The notes beneath the pieces are model-generated. The model was not told the DNA's origin and made no database searches. It worked only from the letters and a program-made list of their open reading frames with translations. Of a DNA stretch of 5,285 nt, positions 5,239-5,285 are shown one piece after another (positions within the stretch are counted from its first letter, which is position 1; every line of letters begins with the position of its first letter). The DNA is from an uncultured Spirochaetota bacterium. GTDB lineage: Bacteria > Spirochaetota > UBA4802 > UBA5368. Made by a program: the position numbers and the translations under genes. The DNA is taken from the NCBI GenBank assembly GCA_937864375.1, contig CALMJO010000366.1, forward strand, positions 1 through 5,285, given 5' to 3'.

Positions 5239-5285
5239 CTGTCTCTTATACACATCTCCGAGCCCACGAGACCGTACTAGATCTC
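5239..5285 (+). other. Illumina Nextera adapter read-through (non-genomic)
   Basis: Bases 5239-5257 are the 19-bp Tn5 mosaic end CTGTCTCTTATACACATCT. Bases 5258-5272 are CCGAGCCCACGAGAC, the rest of the Nextera read-2 adapter. Bases 5273-5280 are CGTACTAG, which equals the N702 i7 index. Bases 5281-5285 (ATCTC) begin the P7 flow-cell sequence. All four parts occur in the exact library order, so this is sequencing adapter left on a contig end and not a mobile element. Confidence 0.98.

Noticed and set aside
5239..5257. Tn5 mosaic end as evidence of a natural transposon
   Set aside because: It is followed exactly by the Nextera i7 adapter, index and P7 start, so it is library-derived.
5043..5267. 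Minus-strand open frame of 74 residues starting MGSEMCIRDR
   Set aside because: Its start lies in the reverse complement of the Nextera adapter. This is a known artefact peptide, and the rest is antisense to the lipoprotein gene.

Overview
The window is mostly GC-rich bacterial DNA and looks like the end of a draft or metagenomic contig. The last 47 bases (5239-5285) are not genomic. They match the Illumina Nextera read-through adapter: the transposon mosaic end, the i7 adapter, an 8-base index and the start of the flow-cell sequence. The genomic sequence therefore ends at 5238.

Organism: probably an anaerobic, Gram-negative-type (diderm) bacterium. Iron-sulfur redox proteins suggest anaerobiosis. 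A CsgG-like exported protein followed by a DUF1566-type lipoprotein suggests an outer membrane. The wording of that lipoprotein (DTGQ, QDADF, WKSCSEGLSG) resembles proteins I associate with spirochaetes and their uncultured relatives. This assignment is an inference, because no marker gene is present.

Layout: (1) 49-1230, plus strand: an iron-sulfur protein of the HdrB/HdrD/GlpC (CCG-domain) type. (2) 1231-1354: a short convergent gap without a convincing terminator. (3) 3257-1355, minus strand: a probable two-gene operon. A ferredoxin-nitroreductase fusion comes first, followed 49 bp later by an M48-family membrane metallopeptidase, with a small hairpin between them. (4) 3258-3920: a 663-bp divergent intergenic region. 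It holds a possible minus-strand promoter overlapped by a 9-bp inverted repeat, three copies of a CCCCCTTT/AAAGGGGG hairpin repeat, and a possible plus-strand promoter. (5) 3921-4847, plus strand: an exported CsgG-like domain joined to a C-terminal membrane domain. (6) 4863 to the end, plus strand: a DUF1566/Lcl-like lipoprotein starting at TTG and cut off by the adapter.

The redox genes (1 and 3) are ordinary anaerobic electron-transfer components whose partners lie outside the window or are unknown. Genes 5 and 6 form a likely envelope pair. They are more AT-rich than the rest, and the change in composition falls inside gene 5 at its domain boundary. I found no CRISPR array, tRNA, rRNA, transposase or clear undescribed system. 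The most important observation is the adapter, because it creates false protein ends on both strands.
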